Shown: positions 1 to 8,645, numbered from the stretch's first letter. The stretch: 12,342 bases of DNA from an uncultured Clostridia bacterium (GCA_947168785.1 CAMVNL010000025.1:1-12342), one strand, 5' to 3'. Translations and numbers: made by a program. Notes: a model not told the origin generated them from the sequence alone.

Positions 1-1296
1 CGGCAGAAGAGAGAAAAGACGCTGGAAAAGCTGATGCTGGAGGGCGTTTCCATCCCCTGCACCGACGGCGTCATCATCGACCCGGACGCGAAGATCGCAC
101 CGGACACCACGATTCTGCCCGGCACCATCATCAAAGAGGGCTGCGAGATCGGCGCGGACTGCGTCATCGGCCCCAATACGGTGCTTTACAAAACCATCGT
201 CGGCAGCGGCGCGGTGCTGAACGCCGTTCAGTCGGAAGAGGCCGTCGTAAAGGACAACGCCAACCTCGGTCCCTTCGTTCATCTGCGGCCCAACACCGTC
301 ATCGGCGAGAACGTCCACTGCGGCAACTTCGTCGAGGTCAAGAATTCCACCATCGACCACCACACCTCCGTTTCGCACCTCACTTACGTTGGCGACAGCG
401 ACGTGGGCAGCGGCGTCAACTTCGGCTGCGGCGTAGTCACGGTCAACTTCAACGGCAAGACCAAAAACCGCTGCAAAATCGGCAACGACGCGTTTATCGG
501 CTGCAACACCAACCTGATCGCGCCGGTCACGATCGGCGACAGGGCCTATACCGCCGCCGGCTCCACCATCACCGACGACGTGCCCTCCGACGCGCTTTCC
601 ATCGCCAGGCAGCGGCAGACCAATAAAGAAGCGTGGGTAGCCAAAAACAGCCCCTCCCACGAGAAAAAATATTCACCCATGGCTCTTTTCAGAAAGAAAA
701 CCGCCCCCTCCCCTTCCCTTACCCGCAAGCCGGAATTTATCATCGCGGGGCTGGGCAATCCCGGCAGGGAATATGAGTATTCCCGCCACAACGCGGGCTT
801 TCTCTGCCTTGACGTCCTGTGCAACCGCTACGGCGTGAAGACGGACAAGGTGAAATACCGCGCCCTTGTGGGCGGCGCGGAGATCGAAGGCAAGGCCTGC
901 CTGCTCATGCGCCCCCAGACCTTCATGAACAATTCCGGAGAGACAATCAAGGCCGCCGCCGATTTCTACAAGATCCCGCCGGAGCGTATCATCGTGATCT
1001 ACGACGATATTTCCCTCTCCCTCGGCACGCTTCGCATCCGCCGGAAGGGTTCCGCCGGGGGCCATAACGGCATCAAGAGCATTATCTGGCAGCTGGGGTC
1101 CGACGAATTCCCCAGGCTGAAGCTGGGCGTCGGCGAGCGGAGCGACCCCGACAGCGACCTGAAGGATCACGTGCTGGGGAAATTCTCCAAGCCCGACCTT
1201 GAGACGATGCGAAAAACCATGGAACGGGCCGTTGACGCCATCCCCGACATTCTCAACGGCGACATCGACGGCGCCATGAGCCGCTATAACGGTTAA
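1..1296 (+). CDS. glmU-pth: Bifunctional GlmU (C-terminal part) fused to peptidyl-tRNA hydrolase; 5' end outside window
   Basis: The reading frame is open from base 1, so this is the 3' part of a longer gene; residue numbers here count from the ATG at 34. Residues 1-200 are the left-handed beta-helix acetyltransferase domain of GlmU, which acetylates glucosamine-1-phosphate on the way to UDP-GlcNAc. The expected active-site residues are visible: R85 (LRP), K103, H115 and Y118 (HLTY), and N129. The usual NYDG is NFNG here. After a linker of about 30 residues, residues 234-420 are a complete Pth, which releases peptides from stalled peptidyl-tRNAs. Its catalytic set is intact: N242 (GLGNPG), H252 (RHNAG), M298-N299 (TFMNN), D324 and N345 (GGHNG). 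The N-terminal pyrophosphorylase domain must lie upstream. No stop separates the two domains. glmU and pth are near neighbours in many Firmicutes, so a fusion by loss of the spacer is plausible, but a base error at the junction is not excluded. Confidence 0.93.
   Translation, partial: RQKREKTLEKLMLEGVSIPCTDGVIIDPDAKIAPDTTILPGTIIKEGCEIGADCVIGPNTVLYKTIVGSGAVLNAVQSEEAVVKDNANLGPFVHLRPNTVIGENVHCGNFVEVKNSTIDHHTSVSHLTYVGDSDVGSGVNFGCGVVTVNFNGKTKNRCKIGNDAFIGCNTNLIAPVTIGDRAYTAAGSTITDDVPSDALSIARQRQTNKEAWVAKNSPSHEKKYSPMALFRKKTAPSPSLTRKPEFIIAGLGNPGREYEYSRHNAGFLCLDVLCNRYGVKTDKVKYRALVGGAEIEGKACLLMRPQTFMNNSGETIKAAADFYKIPPERIIVIYDDISLSLGTLRIRRKGSAGGHNGIKSIIWQLGSDEFPRLKLGVGERSDPDSDLKDHVLGKFSKPDLETMRKTMERAVDAIPDILNGDIDGAMSRYNG
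679..1296 (+). other. pth: Possible internal start giving free peptidyl-tRNA hydrolase (205 aa)
   Basis: An in-frame ATG at 679 begins MALFRKKTAP, followed by the Pth core about 18 residues later. A short basic leader before the GLGNPG motif is the sort of start I would expect for a free-standing clostridial Pth, which makes this codon look like the ancestral start. The only upstream purine stretch is a weak GAGAAAAAA about 15 nt before the ATG, with no good Shine-Dalgarno. Free Pth could therefore arise by re-initiation, or Pth may exist only as part of the fusion. The sequence alone does not decide. Confidence 0.4.
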
Positions 1297-1299
1297 ACC

Positions 1300-4200
1300 A
1301 TGTCCTGCTATACCAATTTATTATCCGACAGCCCCGAATACCGCTCGGTCGTCTCGGATATTGAAAAAAAACGATTCCCCTTCGGCTGTCTGGGGCTGCC
1401 CCCCACGCCCAAGGCGCTGATGATCCACACGCTGTGCGACAGATTCTCGCGCGGCGCGTTGGTCATTACCCCGGACGAGGCCGCCGCCACGAAGCTGGCG
1501 GCCGACCTGACGACGCTGGGCAGCCGCGCCTGCGTCTTCCCGGCCCGGGATTTCAATTTTCAGGCGGCGGAGAGCAGCTCCCGGGAATATGAGCAGAAGC
1601 GCCTCGGCGCGCTGGCAAGGCGCCTCTCCGGCGACGCCACGATCCTGATCGCCTCAGCCGAAGCGGCGTTGCAGCGGACGATTCCGCCCCGGGCGCTGAA
1701 AGACCGGATCTTTTCACTTGCCCCCGGTCAGGAGATCGCCATCCGAACCATCGAGGAGCGGCTGGTGAAAAGCGGCTATTCCGCCAGCGACATGGTGGAA
1801 GGACCGGGACAATTCTCCCTGCGGGGCGGCATTCTCGACATTTTTCCCGCCGACAGGGAAACGCCCGTGCGCATCGAGTTCTGGGGCGATGAGATCGACA
1901 CGATCGCTGAATTTGACGTTCTTTCTCAGAGAAGGGGCGAGAATCTCGAAAAGGTGGACCTCTCCCCTGTCTCTGAAATTCTATTTGATTCGTTGGAAGA
2001 GACGGCCAACCGGCTGGAAGCCCTCTCCAAAAGCACCCGCGGGAAAAACAGCCCGAAGATCCGGGAGGCGCTCAACGGCGACGCGGCCCTTTTACGGGCG
2101 GGTCTGCTGCCCGGCTGCTGCGACAAATATCTGCCGCTGGCCTATCAGGAAGTCGCTACCGTGCTTGACTATTTCACCGACAGCTTCCTCTTTGTCTGCG
2201 AGACGGCGGGCGTGCGTGAAAGAGCGCTGAACGCGGAAAAGCTGCTGAACGACGAGATCAAGGAGCTGTTTCTGGACGGCGTGCTGTGCAAAGGCCTTGA
2301 CAGCTACGCCATCCCCGCCCAGCAGCTGATCGACAGCTATACCGTCTATGATACGGTGTTTTTCGACAACTTTGCCAGGGGCAGCTTTGACGTGCCGGTG
2401 CGGGATCTGGTGAACTTTCTGATCAACCAGCTTTCCCCCTGGGACGGCAGCTATCAGGTGCTGCTGGAGGATATCCATCCGGCACTTCAGAAGAAATATA
2501 CCATCGTCGTCTTCGCCGGGTCCGAAAAGGCGGCGCAGGGACTGATGGAGGAGCTGGCGGACGACGAGCTGCCCGCCATGCTGTGCAAAGGCGTGCCAAC
2601 CGCCCTGCATAAGGGCTATATCAACGTACTCACCGGCAGCCTGACCTACGGCATGGACTATCCGGGGGAAAAACTGCTGATCGTCAGCTACGGCCGCTAT
2701 GCCAAGGCAAACAGAGGCTCCGTCAAGAAATATAAAAAAACCGCCAACTCCTTCAATTCGCTGGAAGAGCTCCACAAGGGAGATTATATCGTCCACGCCA
2801 CAAACGGCATCGGCATCTTTGACGGCATTGAAAAGGTGCAGATGGAGGGACTGACGAAGGACTATCTGAAAATCCGCTACGCCAAGGGCGATATCCTCTA
2901 TGTGCCCGTCACCAAGCTGGAGCTGGTCTCAAAGTACGTCGGCCCTCACGAAGAGGACGGCGCGCGGACCGTCAAGATCAACCGGCTGGGCTCCGCGGAC
3001 TGGGAGAAGACCAAGAACCGGGTCCGCGGCGCAGTAAAGGATATTGCCGACCAATTGATTAAGCTTTACGCAGAACGCCAGCGGACGCCCGGCTACGCCT
3101 TTTCTCCCGATATCGACATGCAGAGCGACTTTGAACGGCGCTTTGAATTCGATGAGACGGACGATCAGCTGCGCTGCATCGACGAAATCAAAACCGACAT
3201 GGAAAAGGCCGTGCCCATGGACCGGCTGCTGTGCGGCGACGTGGGCTTCGGAAAAACCGAGGTTGCCCTTCGGGCCGCGTTTAAATGCATCTGCGACGGC
3301 AAGCAGGTGGCCTTCCTCGTCCCCACCACCATTCTCGCCCTGCAGCACTACCGCACCATACTGCACCGGTTTGAGGGCTTCCCCATTGAAGCGGATATGC
3401 TCTGCCGGTTCCGCAGCCCCAAGCAGCAAAAGGAGATCGTCAAAAAGGTAAAATCCGGCGAGCTGGATATCATCACCGGCACCCATCGGCTGATTTCAAA
3501 GGACGTGAAGTTCAAGGATCTGGGCCTGCTGATCGTGGACGAGGAACAGCGCTTCGGCGTTTCACAAAAAGAAAAACTGAAAGAGAAGTTCCCCGCGGTG
3601 GACGTGCTGACCCTGTCCGCCACGCCTATTCCCCGCACGCTGAACCTGGCCATGACCGGCATCCGTGACCTGTCGGTGATCGAGGAAGCGCCGCTGGACC
3701 GCTACCCCGTGCAGACCTATGTGATCGAGCAGGATATGGGCATTATCGCCCAGGCCATTGCCAAAGAGCTGCGCCGGGGCGGACAGGTATATTATCTGCA
3801 CAACCGGATCGAGGATATCGAATCCACCGCCTCACGCCTGCACGAGTTCTTCCCGGACGCGCAGATCGGCATTGCCCACGGAAAGATGAACGAGGAAGAG
3901 CTCTCCGACGTGTGGAAAAAGCTGACGGAGGGCGACATCGACATCCTCGTCTGCACCACGATCATTGAGACCGGCGTGGACGTGCCCAACGTCAACACGC
4001 TGATCATTGAAAACGCCGACCGGATGGGCCTTGCCCAACTGCACCAGCTGCGAGGCCGGGTGGGACGCTCCTCCCGCCGCGCCAGCGCCTACTGTACCTT
4101 TACCCGCGATAAGCAGCTCAGCGAAGTGGCGGAGCGAAGGCTTTCCGCCATCCGGGAGTTCACCCAGTTCGGCTCCGGCTTCAAAATCGCCATGCGGGAT

Positions 4201-4776
4201 CTGGAGATCCGCGGCGCGGGGAATCTGCTGGGCGCGCAGCAGCACGGCCACATGGAGGCCGTGGGCTACGATATGTATATCCAGCTGCTCAGCGAGGCGG
4301 TAGCCATGCAGCAGCAGGGAGAGGAAAACTATCAGCCCAAGCGCGACTGTCAGGTGGATATCTCCATCAACGCACATATTCCCGACGATTACATTGAAAG
4401 CTATCCGCAGCGCATCGCCATTTACAAGCGGATCGCGGACATCCATACAAAAGAAGACGCCATGGACGTGACGGACGAGCTGATCGACCGTTACGGCGAC
4501 CCGCCGGAAAGCGTGCTGGGACTTATCAAGGTGGCGCTGCTGCGCAACACCGCCGCGGATAACGGCATTTATGAGATCACCCAGCGGGCCAATATGCTGC
4601 TGCTCTTCGTCAACGAGCTCGACAAGAGCGTGCTGGCAAGGCTTGCATCACTCAAGGGTCGCGTGATGGCCAGCGCCTCCCGGAAGCCCTATTTCTCCGT
4701 CCGGCTGAAAAACCGGCAGGACCCCATCGAGTGCCTGGAGGAGATCGCCGACGCGCTGGCGCCCGCAGCCTCATGA
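1300..4776 (+). CDS. mfd: Transcription-repair coupling factor Mfd
   Basis: Mfd is an ATP-driven translocase that removes RNA polymerase stalled at DNA lesions and recruits UvrA. At 1158 residues it is full length (E. coli Mfd is about 1150). The N-terminal UvrB-like region is present, with GGILDIFP at residues 176-183. The RNA polymerase interacting domain starts near residue 493 (KGDYIVHATNGIGIF). The RecG-like motor has Walker A GDVGFGKT (646-653, K652), Walker B DEEQ (747-750), SATPIPRT (773-780) and motif VI QLRGRVGR (916-923). The C-terminal domain covers roughly 1000-1155 and contains YPQRIAIYKR. The ATG lies 3 nt after the pth stop and has no clear ribosome binding site, so translation is probably coupled to the gene before it. 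The order glmU-pth-mfd is typical of Firmicutes. Nothing in the protein looks broken. Confidence 0.98.
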   Translation: MSCYTNLLSDSPEYRSVVSDIEKKRFPFGCLGLPPTPKALMIHTLCDRFSRGALVITPDEAAATKLAADLTTLGSRACVFPARDFNFQAAESSSREYEQKRLGALARRLSGDATILIASAEAALQRTIPPRALKDRIFSLAPGQEIAIRTIEERLVKSGYSASDMVEGPGQFSLRGGILDIFPADRETPVRIEFWGDEIDTIAEFDVLSQRRGENLEKVDLSPVSEILFDSLEETANRLEALSKSTRGKNSPKIREALNGDAALLRAGLLPGCCDKYLPLAYQEVATVLDYFTDSFLFVCETAGVRERALNAEKLLNDEIKELFLDGVLCKGLDSYAIPAQQLIDSYTVYDTVFFDNFARGSFDVPVRDLVNFLINQLSPWDGSYQVLLEDIHPALQKKYTIVVFAGSEKAAQGLMEELADDELPAMLCKGVPTALHKGYINVLTGSLTYGMDYPGEKLLIVSYGRYAKANRGSVKKYKKTANSFNSLEELHKGDYIVHATNGIGIFDGIEKVQMEGLTKDYLKIRYAKGDILYVPVTKLELVSKYVGPHEEDGARTVKINRLGSADWEKTKNRVRGAVKDIADQLIKLYAERQRTPGYAFSPDIDMQSDFERRFEFDETDDQLRCIDEIKTDMEKAVPMDRLLCGDVGFGKTEVALRAAFKCICDGKQVAFLVPTTILALQHYRTILHRFEGFPIEADMLCRFRSPKQQKEIVKKVKSGELDIITGTHRLISKDVKFKDLGLLIVDEEQRFGVSQKEKLKEKFPAVDVLTLSATPIPRTLNLAMTGIRDLSVIEEAPLDRYPVQTYVIEQDMGIIAQAIAKELRRGGQVYYLHNRIEDIESTASRLHEFFPDAQIGIAHGKMNEEELSDVWKKLTEGDIDILVCTTIIETGVDVPNVNTLIIENADRMGLAQLHQLRGRVGRSSRRASAYCTFTRDKQLSEVAERRLSAIREFTQFGSGFKIAMRDLEIRGAGNLLGAQQHGHMEAVGYDMYIQLLSEAVAMQQQGEENYQPKRDCQVDISINAHIPDDYIESYPQRIAIYKRIADIHTKEDAMDVTDELIDRYGDPPESVLGLIKVALLRNTAADNGIYEITQRANMLLLFVNELDKSVLARLASLKGRVMASASRKPYFSVRLKNRQDPIECLEEIADALAPAAS
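4773..4776 (+). other. ATGA start/stop overlap between mfd and comEC
   Basis: The mfd stop TGA (4774-4776) overlaps the comEC start ATG (4773-4775). There is no well-placed Shine-Dalgarno before it; the nearest purine-rich stretch is about 30 nt upstream. This is a classic arrangement for termination-reinitiation, so ComEC output is likely tied to Mfd translation. Confidence 0.8.
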
Positions 4777-6950
4777 CCGGCGTAAAACGCCCCGCCGCCG
4801 TACTCGGCGGATCGCTCATGCTGTCGCTGATCGCGCTGATGCTGTTCGGCTCTGTGTTCGCGTATATCGGCGCCTCCGCGCTGATCGTATTGACCACCTT
4901 CGCTCTGCTGCGGCGCAGAAACAGGGGGTTATACCTTTTGAGCGCCACGGCGGCATTCGTCGCCGCGTCTCTTCTGTTCACCTCCGCCGGGCTGTTCCGG
5001 TTTGCCCCTTCGCTGGCTTATGAAGGCAACGGCAGAAAAATTACCGGCGTGGTTGCCGCATACCCGGCGCAGCACCCCGCTTCGGAGAGCGTTATCCTGA
5101 AGCGCTGTGTGATCGACGGCGAAGCGACGCGGTATTCCGTCAAAGTATATTTCAGAGACGGCAGCGCGCCCGTTCCGGGAGACACGGTCAGCCTCACCGC
5201 CTCGGAGGTCTTTTGCACCGCAGACGAAAGCTCACGGTATTTCTATCATACGCTTTCGGGCGGCGCATGGCTCTCCGCCTTCGCGGAAGGGACGATACGG
5301 ACCGAGCCGGCGGAGAAGCCCTCCGCCTTTGCGGTGATCGAACGGCTCCGCCATCATCTGAAAGATAAATTTGACGACAACATGGAACCGGAGCTGTCCG
5401 CTGTCAGCGCCGCCATCATTAACGGCGACCAGTCGGACGTGCCCGACGTCATCCGGGACGATTTCCGCAAAAGCGGCATTTCCCACCTGTTCGCGGTCTC
5501 CGGCATGCACCTTGCCCTTTGGACGGAGATCCTCTTCCGCGTTCTGCAAAAGCGATCCAGGATCCAGGTGATTCCCAATCTTTTCGCGCTGCTGTTTATC
5601 CTGTTTTACACCGCCTTTACCGGCTTCAGCCCTTCGGTCATCCGGGCTGGGATCATGCTTGCGCTGATCTGCATCGGGCGAATGATCCGACAGCACAGCG
5701 ACCCGCTCAACTCCCTCGGCGTATCGGTGACGGCCATGCTGGCAGTCAACCCGTGGCTCGCGGGCAACGTGTCCTTTCTGCTCTCCGTTACGGCCACCTA
5801 CGCCATCGTGCGCGTCTACCCTGCCGTCTTTGAACGACCGGCGCATGAAGAAAGCGTGCTTAAAGAGAAGGCTCTCTCCGTAAAGGACGGCCTGCAGCTG
5901 GCGGTGACGGTGATCGGCACCTGCGTACCGTTTACCGCCTTTTTCTTCGGATATTTTTCCGCCCTTGCCCCGCTCACCTCGCTGCTGTGCACGCCGCTGG
6001 CGGAGCTGTTGATGGCGTTTGCCGCCCTGGGCGCCTGCTTGCCCGGCGGATGGGCGATCACCTCGCTGATTTTCAGGATCACGGCGGCCCTCTCCAACGC
6101 CATTGTACTGATCGCCGGGAAGGCAGCCTCCCTGCAATTTGCCATTCTGCCCCTGCGGGACCCCGTCGTGATCGGCTGGTTTATTGTTTCCGCGCTGCTG
6201 CTGATCTGGCTGCGGGGGATCCGGAAGAAATCCCGCACCGCTGCGCTGAACGCGCTGCTGGGAACCGGCGCGGCGGCGCTGGCTGCCGCCATTCTGACGA
6301 CGGTTGTCGGCGCGGGTACCTATACGGTCTATCTGCCGGAGGCGGGCAACGCCGCCATGATCGCCGTCGTCTCCTCTTCCGGAACGGATTCGCTGCTGCT
6401 GGGCTGCGGCGGCACGTACGAATCCTTTCAGAAAACGAAAGATTTCTGCCACACCAGAACCGCTTTTCAGACGGATTGCATCGTCATCCCCAGGAACACG
6501 AACCCGCATACGGCGATGCTGACGAACGCGCTGAACGATCTGCCGCCGGACTGCCTGGTCCTTCCTTCGGATATGCCGCAGGTCAAAGGGGCGCCCGCGA
6601 ACCTGATCCGCTGCGACGTTTATGACGGAACGCCTTTGGAGGGCGTGAGCCTGCGCTATGAGAACCGCGACGATTTCTGCGCCGGGCTCCTGACGGTCAA
6701 CGGCAGAAAGCTGGTATTCTGCCTTTATCCCGCTTCAGATTTTTCAAAGGAAACTGCCAGCCATTATTCCGGCGACGTGCTGATCTGCCGGGGCCGCATT
6801 CCGCCTACCGTTGATACCACGCAATTTCAGTCGATCATCGTGCTGACGGACAAATCCTCCGAAACGCTCCGCCTACCTTCCAACGCCGTCTCAACGGCTG
6901 ACGTCGGCGCGGTGACGCTGAGAATTCCCCGATCACACAACAAAGGATGA
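4773..6950 (+). CDS. comEC: ComEC/Rec2-family DNA uptake channel protein with degenerate C-terminal domain
   Basis: ComEC forms the inner-membrane channel that carries single-stranded DNA into competent cells. I chose the ATG at 4773 (725 residues), which overlaps the mfd stop as ATGA; an in-frame GTG at 4731 would lie inside mfd and gives a charged, non-membrane leader. Residues about 10-80 hold two or three membrane helices, then an OB-fold-like soluble region. The competence core follows, with the family motif GISHLFAVSGMH at 235-246, later PSVIRAGIML and DPLNSLGV, and many hydrophobic helices up to about residue 513. Residues 517-725 align in position with the metallo-beta-lactamase-like domain of ComEC, but the HxHxDH motif, the GD motif and the later HHGS-type motif are not seen. 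comEC next to holA is a common Firmicutes arrangement. No other competence gene is in the window, so natural transformation cannot be inferred. Confidence 0.93.
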   Translation: MTGVKRPAAVLGGSLMLSLIALMLFGSVFAYIGASALIVLTTFALLRRRNRGLYLLSATAAFVAASLLFTSAGLFRFAPSLAYEGNGRKITGVVAAYPAQHPASESVILKRCVIDGEATRYSVKVYFRDGSAPVPGDTVSLTASEVFCTADESSRYFYHTLSGGAWLSAFAEGTIRTEPAEKPSAFAVIERLRHHLKDKFDDNMEPELSAVSAAIINGDQSDVPDVIRDDFRKSGISHLFAVSGMHLALWTEILFRVLQKRSRIQVIPNLFALLFILFYTAFTGFSPSVIRAGIMLALICIGRMIRQHSDPLNSLGVSVTAMLAVNPWLAGNVSFLLSVTATYAIVRVYPAVFERPAHEESVLKEKALSVKDGLQLAVTVIGTCVPFTAFFFGYFSALAPLTSLLCTPLAELLMAFAALGACLPGGWAITSLIFRITAALSNAIVLIAGKAASLQFAILPLRDPVVIGWFIVSALLLIWLRGIRKKSRTAALNALLGTGAAALAAAILTTVVGAGTYTVYLPEAGNAAMIAVVSSSGTDSLLLGCGGTYESFQKTKDFCHTRTAFQTDCIVIPRNTNPHTAMLTNALNDLPPDCLVLPSDMPQVKGAPANLIRCDVYDGTPLEGVSLRYENRDDFCAGLLTVNGRKLVFCLYPASDFSKETASHYSGDVLICRGRIPPTVDTTQFQSIIVLTDKSSETLRLPSNAVSTADVGAVTLRIPRSHNKG

Positions 6951-6956
6951 ACGAAT

Positions 6957-8012
6957 ATGCCCTATCTTGAAGAAGACGGCTTTGCGAAGCTGCTGAAAAC
7001 GGATTTTACCGACCATCTCTTTTTTATCTTCGGCGACGACAGCTACCTGAAGGATTTTTACTGCGGCAGGCTGGTGGACCGCACGGTGGAGGAAAGCATG
7101 AAGCTGTTCAACTACCACGTCTATCAGGACGACGACACCTCCCTCGACGAGATCTTTGCCGATGCGGAGAATCTGCCGATGATGGCGGAAAAGACCTGCC
7201 TGCTGGTGCGCAACAATCCCTTGCAGGATTTCAAAAAGGAGCAGCTCAAGCAGCTGGAACAGCAGCTCTCCGATCTGCCGGAGACCTCCGTCGTCATCTT
7301 TTTCTACAATACCCTCGACGTGGAATACAACGCGACCAAAAGCGCGAAATGGAACAACGTGGTAAAGCTCTTCCTGAAATACGGGCAGGTAGTGCGGCTG
7401 GACCACCGCTCCACCGCCAAGATCGCCGGGATGCTGGTGAAAAGCGCGAAGGACCGGGGCACCTCCATCTCCCAGGGGGAGGCCCAGTATTTCATTGAAT
7501 GCGTGGGCGAGGATATGCAGACGCTGCTGAATGAATTCAATAAGCTCTGCGCCTTTTCACAGGGGCAGCCGGTCACGAAGGAAATGATCGACGCCACCGC
7601 CGTCAAAACAGTGGAAGCCTCCGTCTTTGATATCAGCGTCAACATCTTCAACGGCAACACGGACAAGGCCTTCGCCACCGCCAACGAGCTGCTGCGCCAG
7701 AAGACGGCGATCCAGTCCATGCTGGGGGCGATGATCTCCTCCTACGTCGATATTTACCGCTACAAGGTGGCGCTGAACGCGGGAAAGGGCTATTCCGACT
7801 TCGCCGAGGCCTTCGGCTATAAGGGGAACCAGTCTTACCGCTTCAACAAGATCTCTTCTTTTGCGAGAAAAAGCAGCATCGGCACGATACGAAAAGCGAT
7901 CGACATCCTGTCCGAGGCGGACGTGCGGTCAAAAAGCACGAGGGCAGACGACGCCATTCTGATGACGGAAACCATCGCGAAACTGGCAGGCTGCGCGCAA
8001 ATCAGGCAGTAG
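6957..8012 (+). CDS. holA: DNA polymerase III delta subunit HolA
   Basis: HolA is the wrench subunit of the clamp loader: it binds and opens the beta sliding clamp during replication. At 351 residues it has the usual family length. The start of the family fold is visible as FIFGDDSYLKDFY (residues 23-35), the counterpart of the Y-x-x-x-GxExY motif in other delta subunits, and there is no Walker A motif, as expected for delta. The middle part (about 130-240) has the helical lid-like character of the AAA+ fold, and the C-terminal third (about 240-345) matches the collar domain, including a lysine/arginine-rich helical region. The ATG has a good ribosome binding site, AAAGGA at 6942-6947, 9 nt upstream, inside the end of comEC. 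The gap to comEC is 6 nt. I see no anomaly. Confidence 0.94.
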   Translation: MPYLEEDGFAKLLKTDFTDHLFFIFGDDSYLKDFYCGRLVDRTVEESMKLFNYHVYQDDDTSLDEIFADAENLPMMAEKTCLLVRNNPLQDFKKEQLKQLEQQLSDLPETSVVIFFYNTLDVEYNATKSAKWNNVVKLFLKYGQVVRLDHRSTAKIAGMLVKSAKDRGTSISQGEAQYFIECVGEDMQTLLNEFNKLCAFSQGQPVTKEMIDATAVKTVEASVFDISVNIFNGNTDKAFATANELLRQKTAIQSMLGAMISSYVDIYRYKVALNAGKGYSDFAEAFGYKGNQSYRFNKISSFARKSSIGTIRKAIDILSEADVRSKSTRADDAILMTETIAKLAGCAQIRQ

Positions 8013-8024
8013 AAAGGAACGACC

Positions 8025-8618
8025 ATGGTCACGACCGAACGAGCGGTGATCGTAGAGGGGAAATATGACAAGATCCGGCTGTCCGGCGTGATCGACGGTC
8101 TGATTTTGACTACGGATGGCTTCGGCATCTTTTCCGACAAGGAGAAACAGAAGCTGATCCGAAAGCTGGCGGAGGAAAAAGGGCTGCTGATACTGACAGA
8201 TTCCGACGCGGCGGGGTTCAGGATCCGCAATTTCCTGAAAAACATCGTGCCGGAACAACAGATCCTGCACGCCTATATCCCCGATATCTACGGCAAAGAA
8301 AGACGGAAGGCGGCGCCCTCCAAAGAAGGGAAGCTTGGCGTAGAGGGCGTTGACACTCGTACGCTGGAAACAGCGCTGATGCGCTGCGGCGCGTTTCAGT
8401 CCGCCGACGGCAGAGCGGCCAAACGGGAGATCGCCTACGCCGACCTGTATGAAGCGGGGCTTTCGGGAAAAGAAGGAGCCGCCGAAAAACGCAGGGAACT
8501 GCTGATATCCCTTGGGCTGCCCGCCCGGCTGACAGGAAAAAGCTTTTTGCAGGTGCTGAACACCTTTATGACCTATGAGGATTTCTGCAAGCAATTACCG
8601 GTTGACAGCAAGACCTGA
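8025..8618 (+). CDS. TOPRIM domain protein, ribonuclease M5-like with DUF4093-type C-terminus
   Basis: This 197-residue protein has a TOPRIM metal-binding fold in its first half: the catalytic glutamate in VEGK (E11) and the DxD pair in LTDSDAAG (D59, D61). The stretch after it, with AYIPD, PSKEGK and GVEG (about 83-108), resembles ribonuclease M5 (RnmV), which matures 5S rRNA in Bacillus. The C-terminal half fits the DUF4093 domain that accompanies this TOPRIM group. Predicted activity is Mg-dependent cleavage of structured RNA, but whether it acts on 5S rRNA is unknown. RnmV is often found next to ksgA, whereas this gene is next to holA. The ATG has a strong site, AAAGGA at 8013-8018, 6 nt upstream, and lies 12 nt after holA. 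Its last codons also contain the -35 element of the next gene's promoter. I am sure of the fold, less sure of the substrate. Confidence 0.85.
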   Translation: MVTTERAVIVEGKYDKIRLSGVIDGLILTTDGFGIFSDKEKQKLIRKLAEEKGLLILTDSDAAGFRIRNFLKNIVPEQQILHAYIPDIYGKERRKAAPSKEGKLGVEGVDTRTLETALMRCGAFQSADGRAAKREIAYADLYEAGLSGKEGAAEKRRELLISLGLPARLTGKSFLQVLNTFMTYEDFCKQLPVDSKT

Positions 8619-8630
8619 TTCCGATAGAAT
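8602..8630 (+). promoter_or_regulatory. Sigma-A type promoter for the gene at 8659
   Basis: A perfect -35 TTGACA (8602-8607) is followed after exactly 17 nt by TAGAAT (8625-8630), five of six bases of the consensus -10. Transcription would start near 8637, leaving a short leader of about 20 nt before the ATG at 8659. The -35 lies in the final codons of the TOPRIM gene. This makes the next gene independently transcribed even though it follows the housekeeping block by only 40 nt. Confidence 0.75.
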
Positions 8631-8645
8631 AAATACAGGACCTTC

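Noticed and set aside
2092..2796. Open frame of 234 codons on the - strand opposite mfd, and similar - strand frames opposite pth, uxuA and kdgK
   Set aside because: All are antisense to genes with intact conserved motifs, and their low-complexity translations resemble no protein family.
4731..4772. Upstream GTG start for comEC
   Set aside because: It lies within the mfd coding end, has no ribosome binding site and adds a charged leader; the ATGA overlap at 4773 is far more typical.
5232..6509. Long open frame of 425 codons on the - strand opposite comEC
   Set aside because: It is rich in Arg, Gly, Gln and Asp with no motif or membrane pattern, has no ribosome binding site that I can see, and lies fully opposite a well-supported gene; it is a by-product of high GC content.
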